64,000 nucleotides of DNA, taken from the NCBI GenBank assembly GCA_002392655.1, contig DGHK01000054.1, positions 31,234 through 95,233 on the forward strand. Direction: 5' to 3'. Source of the stretch: Lachnospiraceae bacterium UBA3850 (GTDB taxonomy: Bacteria > Bacillota > Clostridia > Lachnospirales > Lachnospiraceae). Below, one piece after another: positions 25,819 through 34,797 of the stretch. Both the position numbers and the translations under genes were made by a program. The notes under the pieces were generated by a model that was not told where the DNA came from, searched no databases, and saw nothing but the letters and a program-made list of their open reading frames with translations. Each line of letters starts with the position of its first letter. Positions within the stretch are counted from its first letter, which is position 1.

Positions 25819-26757
25819 ATGAATTATATAGACTCTCTCCGTGAAGGAGAAAATGTTACAGAAATATATTACTGCAAGAATAAAACCGTTGCTCAGGGCA
25901 AGACAGGTAAGACTTACTACAGTGTTACCCTACAGGATAAGACAGCAACTATAGACGGCAAGATATGGGATCTGACAAATGCCATAGAACACTTTGAAAC
26001 AGGCGATTATATCCAGATATCCGGACAGGTTACTTCATTTAATAATAATCTACAGCTCACTATAAGGCGAGTTCGTAAGGCAGCAGAAAATGAGTACGAT
26101 CCCTCAGAATACATGCCTTACACACCTTACAATATTGACTCTATGTACAGCCAGCTTCTGGAAATGATCGAGAGCATCAGCAACACCTATCTGAAACAGC
26201 TTCTTCACAGCTTCTTTGTGGACGATCAGGACTTCATAAAGCAGTTCAAATACTCCAGTGCAGCAAAGTCACTTCATCATTCCTTCATCGGAGGACTGCT
26301 GCAGCATTCGCTGTTTGTGGCAAAAATCAGTGACTATTATGCCAGCATATATAAGTCCATAAATCGTGACTTGCTTGTTACAGCCGCTATCTGTCACGAC
26401 ATTGGCAAGGTAAGAGAATTCTCTAAGTTCCCGGAAAATGATTATACTTATGAAGGAAATGTTATCGGTCATATTATCATCGGTGCCATGATGATCGAGG
26501 AAAATGCATCTAAAATAGAAGGTTTTCCAGAGGATCTGAAGACTAATCTTGTTCACTGCATTCTTGCTCATCACGGAAAGCTGGAGTTCGGTTCTCCCAA
26601 AAAGCCTATGCTTATAGAGGCCATAGCCCTGAGCTATGCTGATGATACAGATGCAAAGCTGGAAGCATTTACAGAAGCACTTAAGGCCGCTCCGGAAGGA
26701 GAACGCTTCCTTGGAAAGCATTTTATGTTTGAGACAAATATATTTAAAACCGAGTAA
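25819..26757 (+). CDS. yhaM: 3'-5' exoribonuclease YhaM family
   Basis: 312 residues, the family's usual size. An N-terminal OB fold (about 15-88: YYSVTLQDKTATIDGKIWDL, GDYIQISGQVTSF) binds nucleic acid. A C-terminal HD domain carries the metal ligands His153-His154, His163, His193-Asp194 (ICHDIGK) and later His residues near LAHHGKLEFGS. YhaM degrades RNA and some DNA from the 3' end. It is followed after 36 bp by glmM with its own Shine-Dalgarno, so the two are likely one operon. Confidence 0.92.
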   Translation: MNYIDSLREGENVTEIYYCKNKTVAQGKTGKTYYSVTLQDKTATIDGKIWDLTNAIEHFETGDYIQISGQVTSFNNNLQLTIRRVRKAAENEYDPSEYMPYTPYNIDSMYSQLLEMIESISNTYLKQLLHSFFVDDQDFIKQFKYSSAAKSLHHSFIGGLLQHSLFVAKISDYYASIYKSINRDLLVTAAICHDIGKVREFSKFPENDYTYEGNVIGHIIIGAMMIEENASKIEGFPEDLKTNLVHCILAHHGKLEFGSPKKPMLIEAIALSYADDTDAKLEAFTEALKAAPEGERFLGKHFMFETNIFKTE

Positions 26758-26793
26758 CACCATAAAAAAACTTGTTCAAAAGGAGATAATACA

Positions 26794-28170
26794 ATGGGTA
26801 AATATTTTGGAACAGATGGTTTCAGAGGTGAGGCAAATGTTGTCCTCACAGCAGATCACGCATATCAGGTAGGCAGATTCCTCGGCTGGTATTACGGAGA
26901 GCTGAAAAGACAGGCAGGACTTACCGCATCCCCTAAGGTTGTTATTGGTAAGGACACCAGAAGATCCAGCTACATGTTCGAGTACGCATTAGTCAGCGGT
27001 CTTGTTGCTTCCGGCGCCGATGCTTATCTTCTCCACGTTACCACCACTCCATCAGTTGCATATGTAACAAAGGTTGATAGCTTCGACTGTGGTATCATGA
27101 TCTCTGCCAGCCACAATCCATACTACGATAACGGTATCAAGCTCATCAATTCACAGGGTGAAAAGATGGAAGAAGAAACCATCCAGATAATCGAATCCTA
27201 TCTTGATAATGAGCTGGAGCTCTTTGGACAGAAATGGGATACGCTTCCTTTTGCCAAAAAGGAGCAGATAGGATGTACCGTAGATTATGTTTCAGGAAGA
27301 AACCGTTACATCGGTTATCTTATATCCCTCGGTCTCTATTCCTTTAAGGATAAGAAAGTCGCTCTTGACTGTGCAAATGGAGCATCCTGGAATATAGCCA
27401 AGTCAGTATTTGATGCCCTTGGCGCTAAAACCTATGTGATAAACGCTTCTCCTGATGGAACAAATATCAATCGAGATGCCGGTTCCACCCATATCGAAGG
27501 ACTTCAGAAATATGTTGTTGATAACGGGCTTGATGTTGGATTTGCTTATGACGGCGATGCCGACAGATGTCTGGCAGTAGATGAAAAGGGAAATGTTGTT
27601 GATGGTGATGCCATCCTTTATATCTGCGGTATCCACATGAAGGAAAAGGGTGAGCTGATGAATAACACTGTAGTTACTACAGTTATGTCCAACTTCGGTC
27701 TTTACAAGGCATTTGATGAGGTAGGTATCGAGTATGCCAAAACAGCAGTTGGTGATAAATATGTATATGAGTATATGTCACAAAATGGCTGCAGGATAGG
27801 TGGAGAACAGTCAGGACATATTATCTTTTCCAAATATGCAACCACCGGTGATGGTATCCTTACCTCACTTAAGGTTATGGAAGTCATGCTTGCTTCAAAG
27901 AAAACACTATCTGAGCTTACCGCTCCATTTACAGTATATCCACAGGTTTTAAAGAACATCAGGGTAGTAGATAAGAAAGCCGTTCAGGATGATCCTGATA
28001 TACAGGCAAAGGTTGCTGAAGTTGCTGAAAAGCTTGGTGATTCCGGAAGAATCCTGGTTCGTGAATCCGGAACAGAGCCTCTGATACGAGTAATGGTAGA
28101 AGCCGAAACAAAGGAAGAATGTGAAGCCTATGTTGACTCAGTAATTGATGTCATAAAGGCCAAATGGTGA
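26794..28170 (+). CDS. glmM: Phosphoglucosamine mutase (GlmM-type)
   Basis: 458 residues. It converts glucosamine-6-phosphate to glucosamine-1-phosphate for UDP-GlcNAc, hence peptidoglycan. The active-site loop ISASHNP holds the phospho-Ser106; the metal loop is DGDADRC, the sugar loop GGEQSGHI, and the phosphate loop ESGTEPLIRVMVEA. KYFGTDGFRGEAN at the N-terminus is the GlmM hallmark. AAAGGAG precedes the ATG. Its TGA stop lies inside the first bases of a 27-bp palindromic repeat (copy 2), so insertion of the repeat may have set the C-terminus. Confidence 0.95.
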   Translation: MGKYFGTDGFRGEANVVLTADHAYQVGRFLGWYYGELKRQAGLTASPKVVIGKDTRRSSYMFEYALVSGLVASGADAYLLHVTTTPSVAYVTKVDSFDCGIMISASHNPYYDNGIKLINSQGEKMEEETIQIIESYLDNELELFGQKWDTLPFAKKEQIGCTVDYVSGRNRYIGYLISLGLYSFKDKKVALDCANGASWNIAKSVFDALGAKTYVINASPDGTNINRDAGSTHIEGLQKYVVDNGLDVGFAYDGDADRCLAVDEKGNVVDGDAILYICGIHMKEKGELMNNTVVTTVMSNFGLYKAFDEVGIEYAKTAVGDKYVYEYMSQNGCRIGGEQSGHIIFSKYATTGDGILTSLKVMEVMLASKKTLSELTAPFTVYPQVLKNIRVVDKKAVQDDPDIQAKVAEVAEKLGDSGRILVRESGTEPLIRVMVEAETKEECEAYVDSVIDVIKAKW

Positions 28171-28193
28171 CAAGGGGACAGGCACTTCATCAC
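28167..28193 (+). repeat. 27-bp palindromic repeat, copy 2
   Basis: GTGACAAGG-GGACAGGCA-CTTCATCAC, the most diverged copy. It contains the glmM stop codon (28168-28170). Confidence 0.8.
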
Positions 28194-28202
28194 ATGTTCA
28201 CA

Positions 28203-28229
28203 GTGACATGGGGACAGGCACCTTGTCAC
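28203..28229 (+). repeat. 27-bp palindromic repeat, copy 3
   Basis: GTGACATGG-GGACAGGCA-CCTTGTCAC, same orientation as copy 2 and 9 bp after it, forming a tandem pair between glmM and its terminator. Confidence 0.9.
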
Positions 28230-28241
28230 ATATAAGAAAGA

Positions 28242-28278
28242 GGCTGTAGCATATCAATTAATGCGACAGCCCCTTTTT
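28242..28278 (+). terminator. Terminator of yhaM-glmM
   Basis: GGCTGT (28242) pairs with ACAGCC (28266-28271), followed by CCTTTTTCTTTC. Confidence 0.7.
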
Positions 28279-28392
28279 CTTTCAATACTCTTAACATCAC
28301 GGCAATCGTGATGCTGTCATTTTATCACTATAGTCCTGTTACTTCCATCTTATTGCGACATACTGTTCCTGTCACTATATCGTAGTAACTCC

Positions 28393-28487
28393 CTCATTCT
28401 TTGACTCGTACCTCATTCTTTGGCTCGTACTTCACTCTTTGGCTCGTACCTCATTCTTTGACTTGTACTTCACTCTTTGGCTCGTAC
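28393..28487. repeat. 19-bp tandem repeat, five copies, over the 3' end of an HTH gene
   Basis: Five contiguous 19-bp units starting at 28393, 28412, 28431, 28450 and 28469 (CTCATTCTTTGGCTCGTAC type, alternating CTCAT/TTCAC starts). Units 4 and 5 encode the C-terminus of the XRE gene; units 1-3 lie past its stop. Because 19 is not a multiple of 3, unit gain or loss would change the protein end. Confidence 0.9.
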
Positions 28488-28693
28488 TTCATTATATCCT
28501 CCAGCCTGCATCCCAAAGAATAGCATATTCTGGATAATACTCCGATATCTACCCGCTGAATATCATTATCCATATATCTCTTTAACTGACTCCTTTCCAT
28601 TTCCGAAGCATGCGCCAGCTTATTGATACTGACATTATGCCTTTTCATATAATCGCGAAGATATATCCTGATAGTCCCATAATCATATACCAT
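28451..28693 (-). CDS. Small XRE-family helix-turn-helix regulator
   Basis: 80 residues from the ATG at 28693 (GGAGGGG upstream). Cro/CI-type HTH: TIRIYLRDYMKRHNVSINKL, then ERSQLKRYMDND and IGVLSRICYSLGCRLEDIM. It is only a DNA-binding domain plus a short tail encoded by the 19-bp tandem repeat. Single-domain regulators of this kind often control one nearby gene or a toxin; none is adjacent. Target unknown. Confidence 0.82.
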   Translation of the reverse strand: MVYDYGTIRIYLRDYMKRHNVSINKLAHASEMERSQLKRYMDNDIQRVDIGVLSRICYSLGCRLEDIMKYEPKSEVQVKE

Positions 28694-28954
28694 TTTACGC
28701 CCCTCCATTATCATTTCTTGAAATACTATCTCTCGAAAGAAAGATTACTCAAAATATCCTAAAATAATCACCGGCTCTGATTACAGGTTCGAAGCCCGGA
28801 TACAAAAGAACCTTCTGATTATCATAAGTCACTACTAATAATAAAATGGTATATCGAATATTCCTATAGTCTGAATAACGACTATATGCAAATATATAAT
28901 AAGCTGCCAGCTAGTATTCTTCTAAAGCTTTAAAATCCTCTGGCTACCCTTGTT
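28694..28954. other. Spacer between cvfB and the XRE gene, no gene seen
   Basis: AT-rich, with no ORF or convincing hairpin. A GGTTCGAA stretch near 28784 resembles a tRNA T-loop but lacks a pairing stem and acceptor. Confidence 0.4.
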
Positions 28955-29824
28955 TTAAAGTATCTTAATATAGTCCTCCCCAATTTCTATCTTTCTCTGC
29001 TTGAAGAGTCTTCCAACCGCACGCTTAAAAGCATTTTTGCTTAATCCAAATTCCTTCTTTATTACTGCAGCATCTGCCTTATCGTTAAATGGAAGCCTTC
29101 CTCCATAGCTCTTTATAACATCCAGTACCATTTCTGCATCCCGCTCCATCTGAACAGGTATCTCCTCTCTCATGGCAAGATCCAGTTTCCCATCATCCCT
29201 TACCTTGACAACACGGCAATCCACTCTGTCACCGACATGAATGTTTTCAAAAAGCTCGCTTGCATGAATAAGTCCGGAACAGCCATAGGTAGGTTCTGCT
29301 CCCTCTTCAGCCGGATTTTCAATGGCGACAAATGCGCCAAAATCCTTCTTCACATTATAAACTGTCCCCCTTACATGATCGCCTTTATTAAAATGTACAT
29401 TTTCTCCAAGTTCTTTATCCAGCTTCATAGACGCAGCCAGTCTTCCGCTTCTGTCAATATAAAGCCTTACCAGATATGATTTTTCCTGCTCTACCTTAAC
29501 AGTCTGCTCCTTGAAGGGCAGAAACAGATCCCTGCTGAGTCCCCAGTCAAGAAATGCACCTATATTTGTTACGGACTTAACCTTGAGCCTTTTCATCTCG
29601 CCAAGCTCTATCTTTACTTCCTTCGTGGTTGCAATAGGTCTGTCTTCAGAATCTCTGTAAAGAAACACTCTAACATTATCTCCTATCTCCACATCCTCCG
29701 GAATCTGGCTGGTTGGAAGAAGAACATCCATAGTACCGTCCTCAAGTCCCACACCATCAGTAAGATAAGCACCAACATCCTTTATCCTGTCTATTCTGAG
29801 TATGTTCCATTTACCTAGCTTCAT
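28955..29824 (-). CDS. cvfB: CvfB-family S1 RNA-binding protein
   Basis: 289 residues: N-terminal S1-like domains (GKWNILRIDRIKDVGAYLTD; VKSVTNIGAFLDWGLSRDLF), a canonical S1 domain at about 145-215 (GDHVRGTVYNVKKDFGAFVA), and a C-terminal winged helix (KADAAVIKKEFGLSKNAFKR). This is the CvfB/YitL layout; the family binds RNA and in Staphylococcus affects virulence and stress genes. AGAGGAGG precedes the ATG. It is divergent from mutS2, with two palindromic repeats between. Confidence 0.9.
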   Translation of the reverse strand: MKLGKWNILRIDRIKDVGAYLTDGVGLEDGTMDVLLPTSQIPEDVEIGDNVRVFLYRDSEDRPIATTKEVKIELGEMKRLKVKSVTNIGAFLDWGLSRDLFLPFKEQTVKVEQEKSYLVRLYIDRSGRLAASMKLDKELGENVHFNKGDHVRGTVYNVKKDFGAFVAIENPAEEGAEPTYGCSGLIHASELFENIHVGDRVDCRVVKVRDDGKLDLAMREEIPVQMERDAEMVLDVIKSYGGRLPFNDKADAAVIKKEFGLSKNAFKRAVGRLFKQRKIEIGEDYIKIL

Positions 29825-29881
29825 TATATTTCCTCCTCTCGGCTAACATCTCACTCTTTTCGGCTGTTTGTTAGCCGTTAA

Positions 29882-29908
29882 GTGACAAGGTGCCTGTCCC
29901 CTTGTCAC
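29882..29908 (-). repeat. 27-bp palindromic repeat, copy 4
   Basis: Reverse orientation (GTGACAAGG-TGCCTGTCC-CCTTGTCAC on the plus strand), between cvfB and mutS2. Confidence 0.9.
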
Positions 29909-29964
29909 ATTCCGATTATAACCTTAGCGGGAAAGTTAAGCAACCTCAGAAAATCAGGCAGTAT

Positions 29965-29991
29965 GTGACAAGGTGCCTGTCCCCTTGTCAC
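29965..29991 (-). repeat. 27-bp palindromic repeat, copy 5
   Basis: Identical to copy 4 and 56 bp after it. The pair sits in the divergent promoter region of cvfB and mutS2. Confidence 0.9.
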
Positions 29992-30060
29992 CTTTAGCTT
30001 TTCTTTTGTACGGATAAGTGTTAGATTAGTATGGAATACTCTAATCCGTGGAGGAATATA

Positions 30061-32451
30061 ATGAATAAAAGATCCATTCGAATATTAGAATATGAAAAAG
30101 TACTGGAAATGCTTGAGAAGTATGCGGTAACTGAAGGTGCCAAAAGAAAGGTCAGAAATCTTAAACCCCGTACTGACAGAGCTCAGATAGAAGGCTATCA
30201 GCAGAATACCAGAGATGCCTTTGTCAGAATAGAACAGTTTGGTCAGGTGTCCTTCTCCGGAGTACGGGACATAAGAGAAGCACTTAGAATGCTTGAAATA
30301 GACTCTTCCCTGACAGCTGCTGAGCTTCTGGATATTGCAAGTCTTCTGGAGGCTGCCGGTGAAGTCAAAAATTACGGAGCTTCCGGTCATGGAGGAGAAG
30401 ACTACTATGATAGTCTTACTGCTTACTTCGATATCCTGATGCCCCTTCAGGATATATCCAGCGAGATACGTAGATGTATCATTTCTTCTGATGAGATAGC
30501 TGATGACGCTTCGTCAAATCTCCGCTCGATCAGAAGAAAGATCGTATCCTCTGAAGCGGAAGTACATAGCACACTTAATAAAATAATACATAACGCTTCC
30601 AACAGGGACATGCTCATGGATGCGCTGGTAACTACACGTAACGGACGCTACTGTATCCCTGTTAAAATAGAACATAAAAATGCATTTCCCGGTCTTGTAC
30701 ACGACAGATCCGCCACCGGTTCTACAGTATTCATAGAACCAATGCAGATCGTTGAGCTGAATAACTCCATACAGGAGCTCCATACTGACGAGAAGCTTGA
30801 GATAGATAAGATACTCTATGATCTCAGCCACCTGGCAGGATCTGCGAGAGATGATATTCTGGAGGATTATAAGGCTCTTGTAGAGCTTGATTTCTGTTTC
30901 GCAAAGGCTAAGTTTGCCAAGGCTACAAATGCATCCGAACCGCTATATAGCGACGACGGAATCGTAGAGCTCAAAAAAGCAGTACATCCTCTTCTTGATC
31001 CAAAGACCGCTGTGCCTATCGATCTTAAGCTGGGGGACAAATATAATCTTCTTATAATTACCGGTCCAAATACAGGTGGTAAAACAGTCTCCCTGAAAAC
31101 TCTGGGACTGCTGACTCTGATGGCTCAGTCAGGGCTTCACATCCCTGCGGCTGAAGGAAGCCGTCTCACTATCTTTGAAGATGTATTTGCTGATATCGGC
31201 GACGAGCAGAGTATCGAGCTCAGCCTCTCAACCTTCTCCTCGCACATGAGCAATATTGTGTATATTATTAAGCATGCCACCAGCAAATCACTGGTTCTCT
31301 TCGATGAACCGGGTGGCGGTACCGATCCCGCCGAGGGTGCTGCCCTTGCTATTGCCATATTGAATAATCTTAAAGATAAGGGCGCCCGTGTAATGGCTAC
31401 AACTCACTATACTGAGCTCAAAACCTACGCCATTGCCACTGAAGGAGTGGAAAATGCTTCCTGTGAATTCGACATGAAGTCCCTAAGACCAACCTATCGT
31501 CTGATGATTGGAATACCGGGCTCCTCAAATGCCTTTGCCATCGCCCAGAGACTGGGTATGCCTAAGGAGATAACCGAGTCCGCCCGCGCTGAAATGGATG
31601 TTTCACAGCTTCACATGGAGCATGTTATATCACAACTGGAGGAATCCGAACGCGAAATGCTCCGTCTCAGAGAGGAGCTTGAGATAGAAACTAGTTCCGC
31701 TAAGCAGCTCCGCTCCAGACTCTCCGACAAGGAAAAGAAGCTGGACGAAAAAAGGGATGAGCTTATTGAAAAAGCCAAAAATGAGGCAAGAGATATAGTC
31801 GATGATGCTAAAAGCTACGCAGATAATGCTATTCGTGATTACAACAAATGGCTCAAAAATCCCGACCGTATCGATACCCGTCTTCTGGAAGAGAAGCGCT
31901 CCTCCCTCAGAAAGAAACGTGACAGCTACCATTCGGAAAAGAAAAAGGAAAAGGCTGAACCAAGGATTTCCAACCAGAAGGCTTCTGACTTCAGGCTTGG
32001 TGACAAGGTTCTGGTTCTAAGCCTTAATATCGAAGGACATGTTGTGGAGAAACCGGATGCAAAGGAAATGGTACTCGTTGAAATGGGAATCCTTACCTCA
32101 AGATTTCATATCAGTGATCTTCTGATCATAGACGAAGATAAGATCAAGGTTTCTGATGCGGCTACCAAGTTCCGTGCTGCAAACACAGCTTCAGGTTCTT
32201 CCGCAATGTATTTTAAACCGGAGATCAATCTTATAGGTAAAACTGTGGATGATGCTATAAGCACTCTTGAAAAATATCTGGACAGCGCACTGCTCAGCCA
32301 TGTTGATCAGGTTACTATCATTCACGGCAAAGGCACCGGTGCACTAAGACGTGGTATCCATGAATACCTGAAGAAGAAAAGCTTTGTTAAGGAGATACGA
32401 AGCGGTGAATATGGTGAGGGTGATGCTGGTGTTACCATAGTTAAGCTGTAA
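30061..32451 (+). CDS. mutS2: Endonuclease MutS2
   Basis: 796 residues from the ATG at 30061 (GTGGAGG upstream; an ATG ten codons earlier has no ribosome site). MutS core and clamp, ATPase with Walker A GPNTGGKTVSLKTLGLL (about residue 335) and Walker B LVLFDEPGGGTDPAEGAAL (Pro-Gly where many have Leu-Gly), a long coiled coil (about 510-620), a KOW-like region, and a C-terminal Smr domain with HGKGTGALRRGIHEYL. MutS2 limits recombination and, in Bacillus, splits collided ribosomes as an Smr protein. No terminator is obvious in the 239 bp that follow. Confidence 0.95.
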   Translation: MNKRSIRILEYEKVLEMLEKYAVTEGAKRKVRNLKPRTDRAQIEGYQQNTRDAFVRIEQFGQVSFSGVRDIREALRMLEIDSSLTAAELLDIASLLEAAGEVKNYGASGHGGEDYYDSLTAYFDILMPLQDISSEIRRCIISSDEIADDASSNLRSIRRKIVSSEAEVHSTLNKIIHNASNRDMLMDALVTTRNGRYCIPVKIEHKNAFPGLVHDRSATGSTVFIEPMQIVELNNSIQELHTDEKLEIDKILYDLSHLAGSARDDILEDYKALVELDFCFAKAKFAKATNASEPLYSDDGIVELKKAVHPLLDPKTAVPIDLKLGDKYNLLIITGPNTGGKTVSLKTLGLLTLMAQSGLHIPAAEGSRLTIFEDVFADIGDEQSIELSLSTFSSHMSNIVYIIKHATSKSLVLFDEPGGGTDPAEGAALAIAILNNLKDKGARVMATTHYTELKTYAIATEGVENASCEFDMKSLRPTYRLMIGIPGSSNAFAIAQRLGMPKEITESARAEMDVSQLHMEHVISQLEESEREMLRLREELEIETSSAKQLRSRLSDKEKKLDEKRDELIEKAKNEARDIVDDAKSYADNAIRDYNKWLKNPDRIDTRLLEEKRSSLRKKRDSYHSEKKKEKAEPRISNQKASDFRLGDKVLVLSLNIEGHVVEKPDAKEMVLVEMGILTSRFHISDLLIIDEDKIKVSDAATKFRAANTASGSSAMYFKPEINLIGKTVDDAISTLEKYLDSALLSHVDQVTIIHGKGTGALRRGIHEYLKKKSFVKEIRSGEYGEGDAGVTIVKL

Positions 32452-32690
32452 CCCTGCTACGCTTCATATCTGTTTGACCTGCTCAGATACAATTAATCGC
32501 TTTTCATGTCATGCAACCGAGGAACCCGTTATCTTTGAAAAAGCCCTGTTCCTCCAAACGCAGGATATACCTTATAAAGATATGACATCATAATCGCCTT
32601 GGAAACATTCCATCGCAACGATAAGATTGTCATATCTGCGTGACCTGAACAAACAAATATTTTATAGAAAGAATAACCATATAACACAAA
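32452..32690 (+). other. Structured spacer between mutS2 and sua5
   Basis: A 10-bp perfect stem, AGATATGACA (32578-32587) with TGTCATATCT (32628-32637), extends inward by an ATCG/CGAT pair. A further AGGAAC/GTTCCT pair lies upstream. A CATATCTG..TGACCTG phrase occurs twice (about 32466 and 32630). Neither hairpin has a U-tract. It could be a leader or a small RNA; no gene is seen. Confidence 0.3.
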
Positions 32691-33797
32691 ATGAAAACTA
32701 ATAATTTAGCAGATTCAATCAAAAATATCACCCCCGGAGAGTCCGGTTCAATTACTACAAGACTGCTTACACAGTCATCGGAGGATATCCATATAGCTGC
32801 AGAAATACTTAGAGCCGGTGGGCTTGTCGCATTTCCGACAGAAACAGTTTATGGACTGGGTGGAGATGCCTTATCGGAAACCGCTGCCGGAAGAATATAT
32901 GCAGCCAAAGGACGCCCCTCAGATAATCCTCTCATAGTTCATATAGCAGATACTAAGGACGTCGAAAAGCTAGCTGCTTCTGTTCCGGACAAGGCAAAGG
33001 CATTAATGGAAGCCTTCTGGCCGGGTCCTCTCACTATTATACTTCCGAAGAAGCCTCTCGTACCGGATACAACGACAGGTGGTCTTCCAACTGTAGCTAT
33101 ACGTATGCCCTCTCATCCGGCTGCACTTGAGCTGATTCGTGAGAGTGGTGTTTTTATCGCTGCTCCTTCAGCGAACACTTCCGGTCGCCCATCTCCTACC
33201 ACTGCCGAGCATGTAATGGAGGATATGAACGGACGAATTGCAGCCGTTATAGATGGCGGACCAGTCGGTATCGGAATAGAATCAACTATCGTATCTCTGA
33301 CGGGAGATATACCTACCATTCTCCGCCCCGGTTATGTTACAAAATCCATGCTCGAAGCTATCATCGGTGAGGTTCATATAGATCCGGCACTTATAAAGCC
33401 CGATCCCAACATCCGGCCTCAGGCTCCGGGAATGAAATATACACACTATTCTCCAAAGGGAGATCTCATTATAATAGAGGATTCTAAATATCCTGATATG
33501 ATAACAGAAAATGTTATCAATAAGATTAATTCCCTCATTAAAGAACAGCCGGATACAGTTGTTCTAACTACCGCAGAAACCGCCAGCCGATATAATACCG
33601 ACCGTATCATTCTACTCGGCGACGATCACGGGACCTCTCTTACCATCGCCTCCAGGCTCTACAGTGCACTTAGAAAATGTGACGACCTGGGTGCTGCTCA
33701 TATATTAAGCGAGAACTTTAGTCAGGGAGAACTGGGTGGTGCTATCATGAACAGACTGCTTCGTGCAGCAGGTCACAAGGTTATCCGGGTTGACTAA
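32691..33797 (+). CDS. ywlC: L-threonylcarbamoyladenylate synthase (Sua5/YwlC type)
   Basis: 368 residues: a TsaC/YrdC domain (about 25-215: GGLVAFPTETVYGLGGDA, KGRPSDNPLIVHI, SANTSGRPSPTTAEHV) plus the C-terminal Sua5 domain joined by PQAPGMKYTHYSPKGDLIII. It makes threonylcarbamoyl-AMP for t6A at position 37 of ANN-decoding tRNAs. The N-terminus has about 15 extra residues and the ATG lacks a strong Shine-Dalgarno (AGAAAGAA only), so translation may be weak or the start uncertain. Confidence 0.93.
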   Translation: MKTNNLADSIKNITPGESGSITTRLLTQSSEDIHIAAEILRAGGLVAFPTETVYGLGGDALSETAAGRIYAAKGRPSDNPLIVHIADTKDVEKLAASVPDKAKALMEAFWPGPLTIILPKKPLVPDTTTGGLPTVAIRMPSHPAALELIRESGVFIAAPSANTSGRPSPTTAEHVMEDMNGRIAAVIDGGPVGIGIESTIVSLTGDIPTILRPGYVTKSMLEAIIGEVHIDPALIKPDPNIRPQAPGMKYTHYSPKGDLIIIEDSKYPDMITENVINKINSLIKEQPDTVVLTTAETASRYNTDRIILLGDDHGTSLTIASRLYSALRKCDDLGAAHILSENFSQGELGGAIMNRLLRAAGHKVIRVD

Positions 33798-33879
33798 TAC
33801 TTAATGCATTTCGCTAAGCTCGATGTATTTCCTTGCTTCGCAGGGGCAGATGCTTCGCATCTGGTATTAATCTTTGGTA

Positions 33880-33937
33880 ACTTATCGTCCAAAAGTAAGG
33901 TCTCACTTCGCTCGACTTTCCTTTTGTTCCGATAAGT
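33880..33937. repeat. 58-nt near-perfect hairpin between sua5 and rpiB
   Basis: ACTTATCG (33880-33887) pairs with CGATAAGT (33930-33937). Inside, CAAAAG pairs with CTTTTG, then AAGGTC with GACTTT (one G-T), about 20 bp in all around a TCACTTCGCTC loop. A second small perfect hairpin CAGATGC-TTC-GCATCTG precedes it at about 33848. Neither ends in a clear U-tract. Confidence 0.55.
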
Positions 33938-34129
33938 AAAACTATAAGCGGTTATTCCTTCGATCAGTAAGTTAGTGTGAGCAAGTTGTATGTAAAAAGT
34001 GACATAGTAAAACATGTATTTACCTTCTGATTTTCGTATAATCTCACACTAGAAATCTTCGCCGAATATAATATAATAATCTTGTGTAGTTTCGGTTATT
34101 TTCATAGAAACACTTAGGAGGTAAATCAT

Positions 34130-34564
34130 ATGACAATCAGTATTGGCTGTGATCATGGTGGATATGAACTTAAATCTAAAGTTATAAAGCATCTTCAGGA
34201 CAAGGGTTATACAGTAATAGATAATGGATGTGATAGTACGGCTTCCTGTGACTATCCAATCTATGCCAAAAAAGTAACTGATGACATTACAGCTTCAAAA
34301 GCCGACCTGGGTATTCTTATATGTGGAACCGGTATCGGTATGTCAATGGCTGCCAACAAAACTGCCGGCATACGAGCTGCACTATGTCATGATGTGTTCT
34401 CAGCAAAGGCTACCAGAGAACATAATAACGCAAACATACTATGTATGGGAGCCCGCGTGGTGGGACCCGGACTCGCACTTATGATTATCGACACATTTCT
34501 TGAGACTCCATTCTCTGAGGATGAGAGACATATACGCCGTATAGAAATGTACTCTAAGCTGTAA
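34130..34564 (+). CDS. rpiB: Ribose-5-phosphate isomerase B
   Basis: 144 residues, TTAGGAGG upstream. RpiB/LacAB fold: IGCDHGGYELK with phosphate/base residues Asp8-His9, the active-site Cys65 in ILICGTGIGMSMAANK, and HDVFSAKATREHNNANIL. It interconverts ribose-5-phosphate and ribulose-5-phosphate. Transketolase follows 233 bp on, so two non-oxidative pentose-phosphate steps are side by side. Confidence 0.95.
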   Translation: MTISIGCDHGGYELKSKVIKHLQDKGYTVIDNGCDSTASCDYPIYAKKVTDDITASKADLGILICGTGIGMSMAANKTAGIRAALCHDVFSAKATREHNNANILCMGARVVGPGLALMIIDTFLETPFSEDERHIRRIEMYSKL

Positions 34565-34589
34565 AGTATAAGCAGCACATGATCATTAC

Positions 34590-34618
34590 TTGACATAGTA
34601 GGTTTATATATTTTTAAT
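34590..34618 (+). promoter_or_regulatory. Candidate promoter of tkt
   Basis: Consensus TTGACA (34590-34595), 17 bp, TTTAAT (34613-34618). It would give a leader of about 170 nt before the transketolase ATG. Confidence 0.5.
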
Positions 34619-34797
34619 CTGTATCAGGATAATGCTTCCCTGTACTATTAAATATCTGCAAACATTATCGGTTTGATATTTCCAATACCATTTAATTATC
34701 AATTCCGTTTCAGATTACATTTTCTTATCAGAGTACGATCCGGGGACAGCATTTCCCATCAAGGTTAAGTATTTATAGTAAGTAGAAAGGAATAATC

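Noticed and set aside
28393..28487. CRISPR-like array
   Set aside because: Units are directly adjacent with no spacers and there are no cas genes.
28780..28805. tRNA-like T-arm (GGTTCGAAGCC)
   Set aside because: The flanking bases do not form the T-stem, and no acceptor, D-arm or anticodon arm is found upstream.
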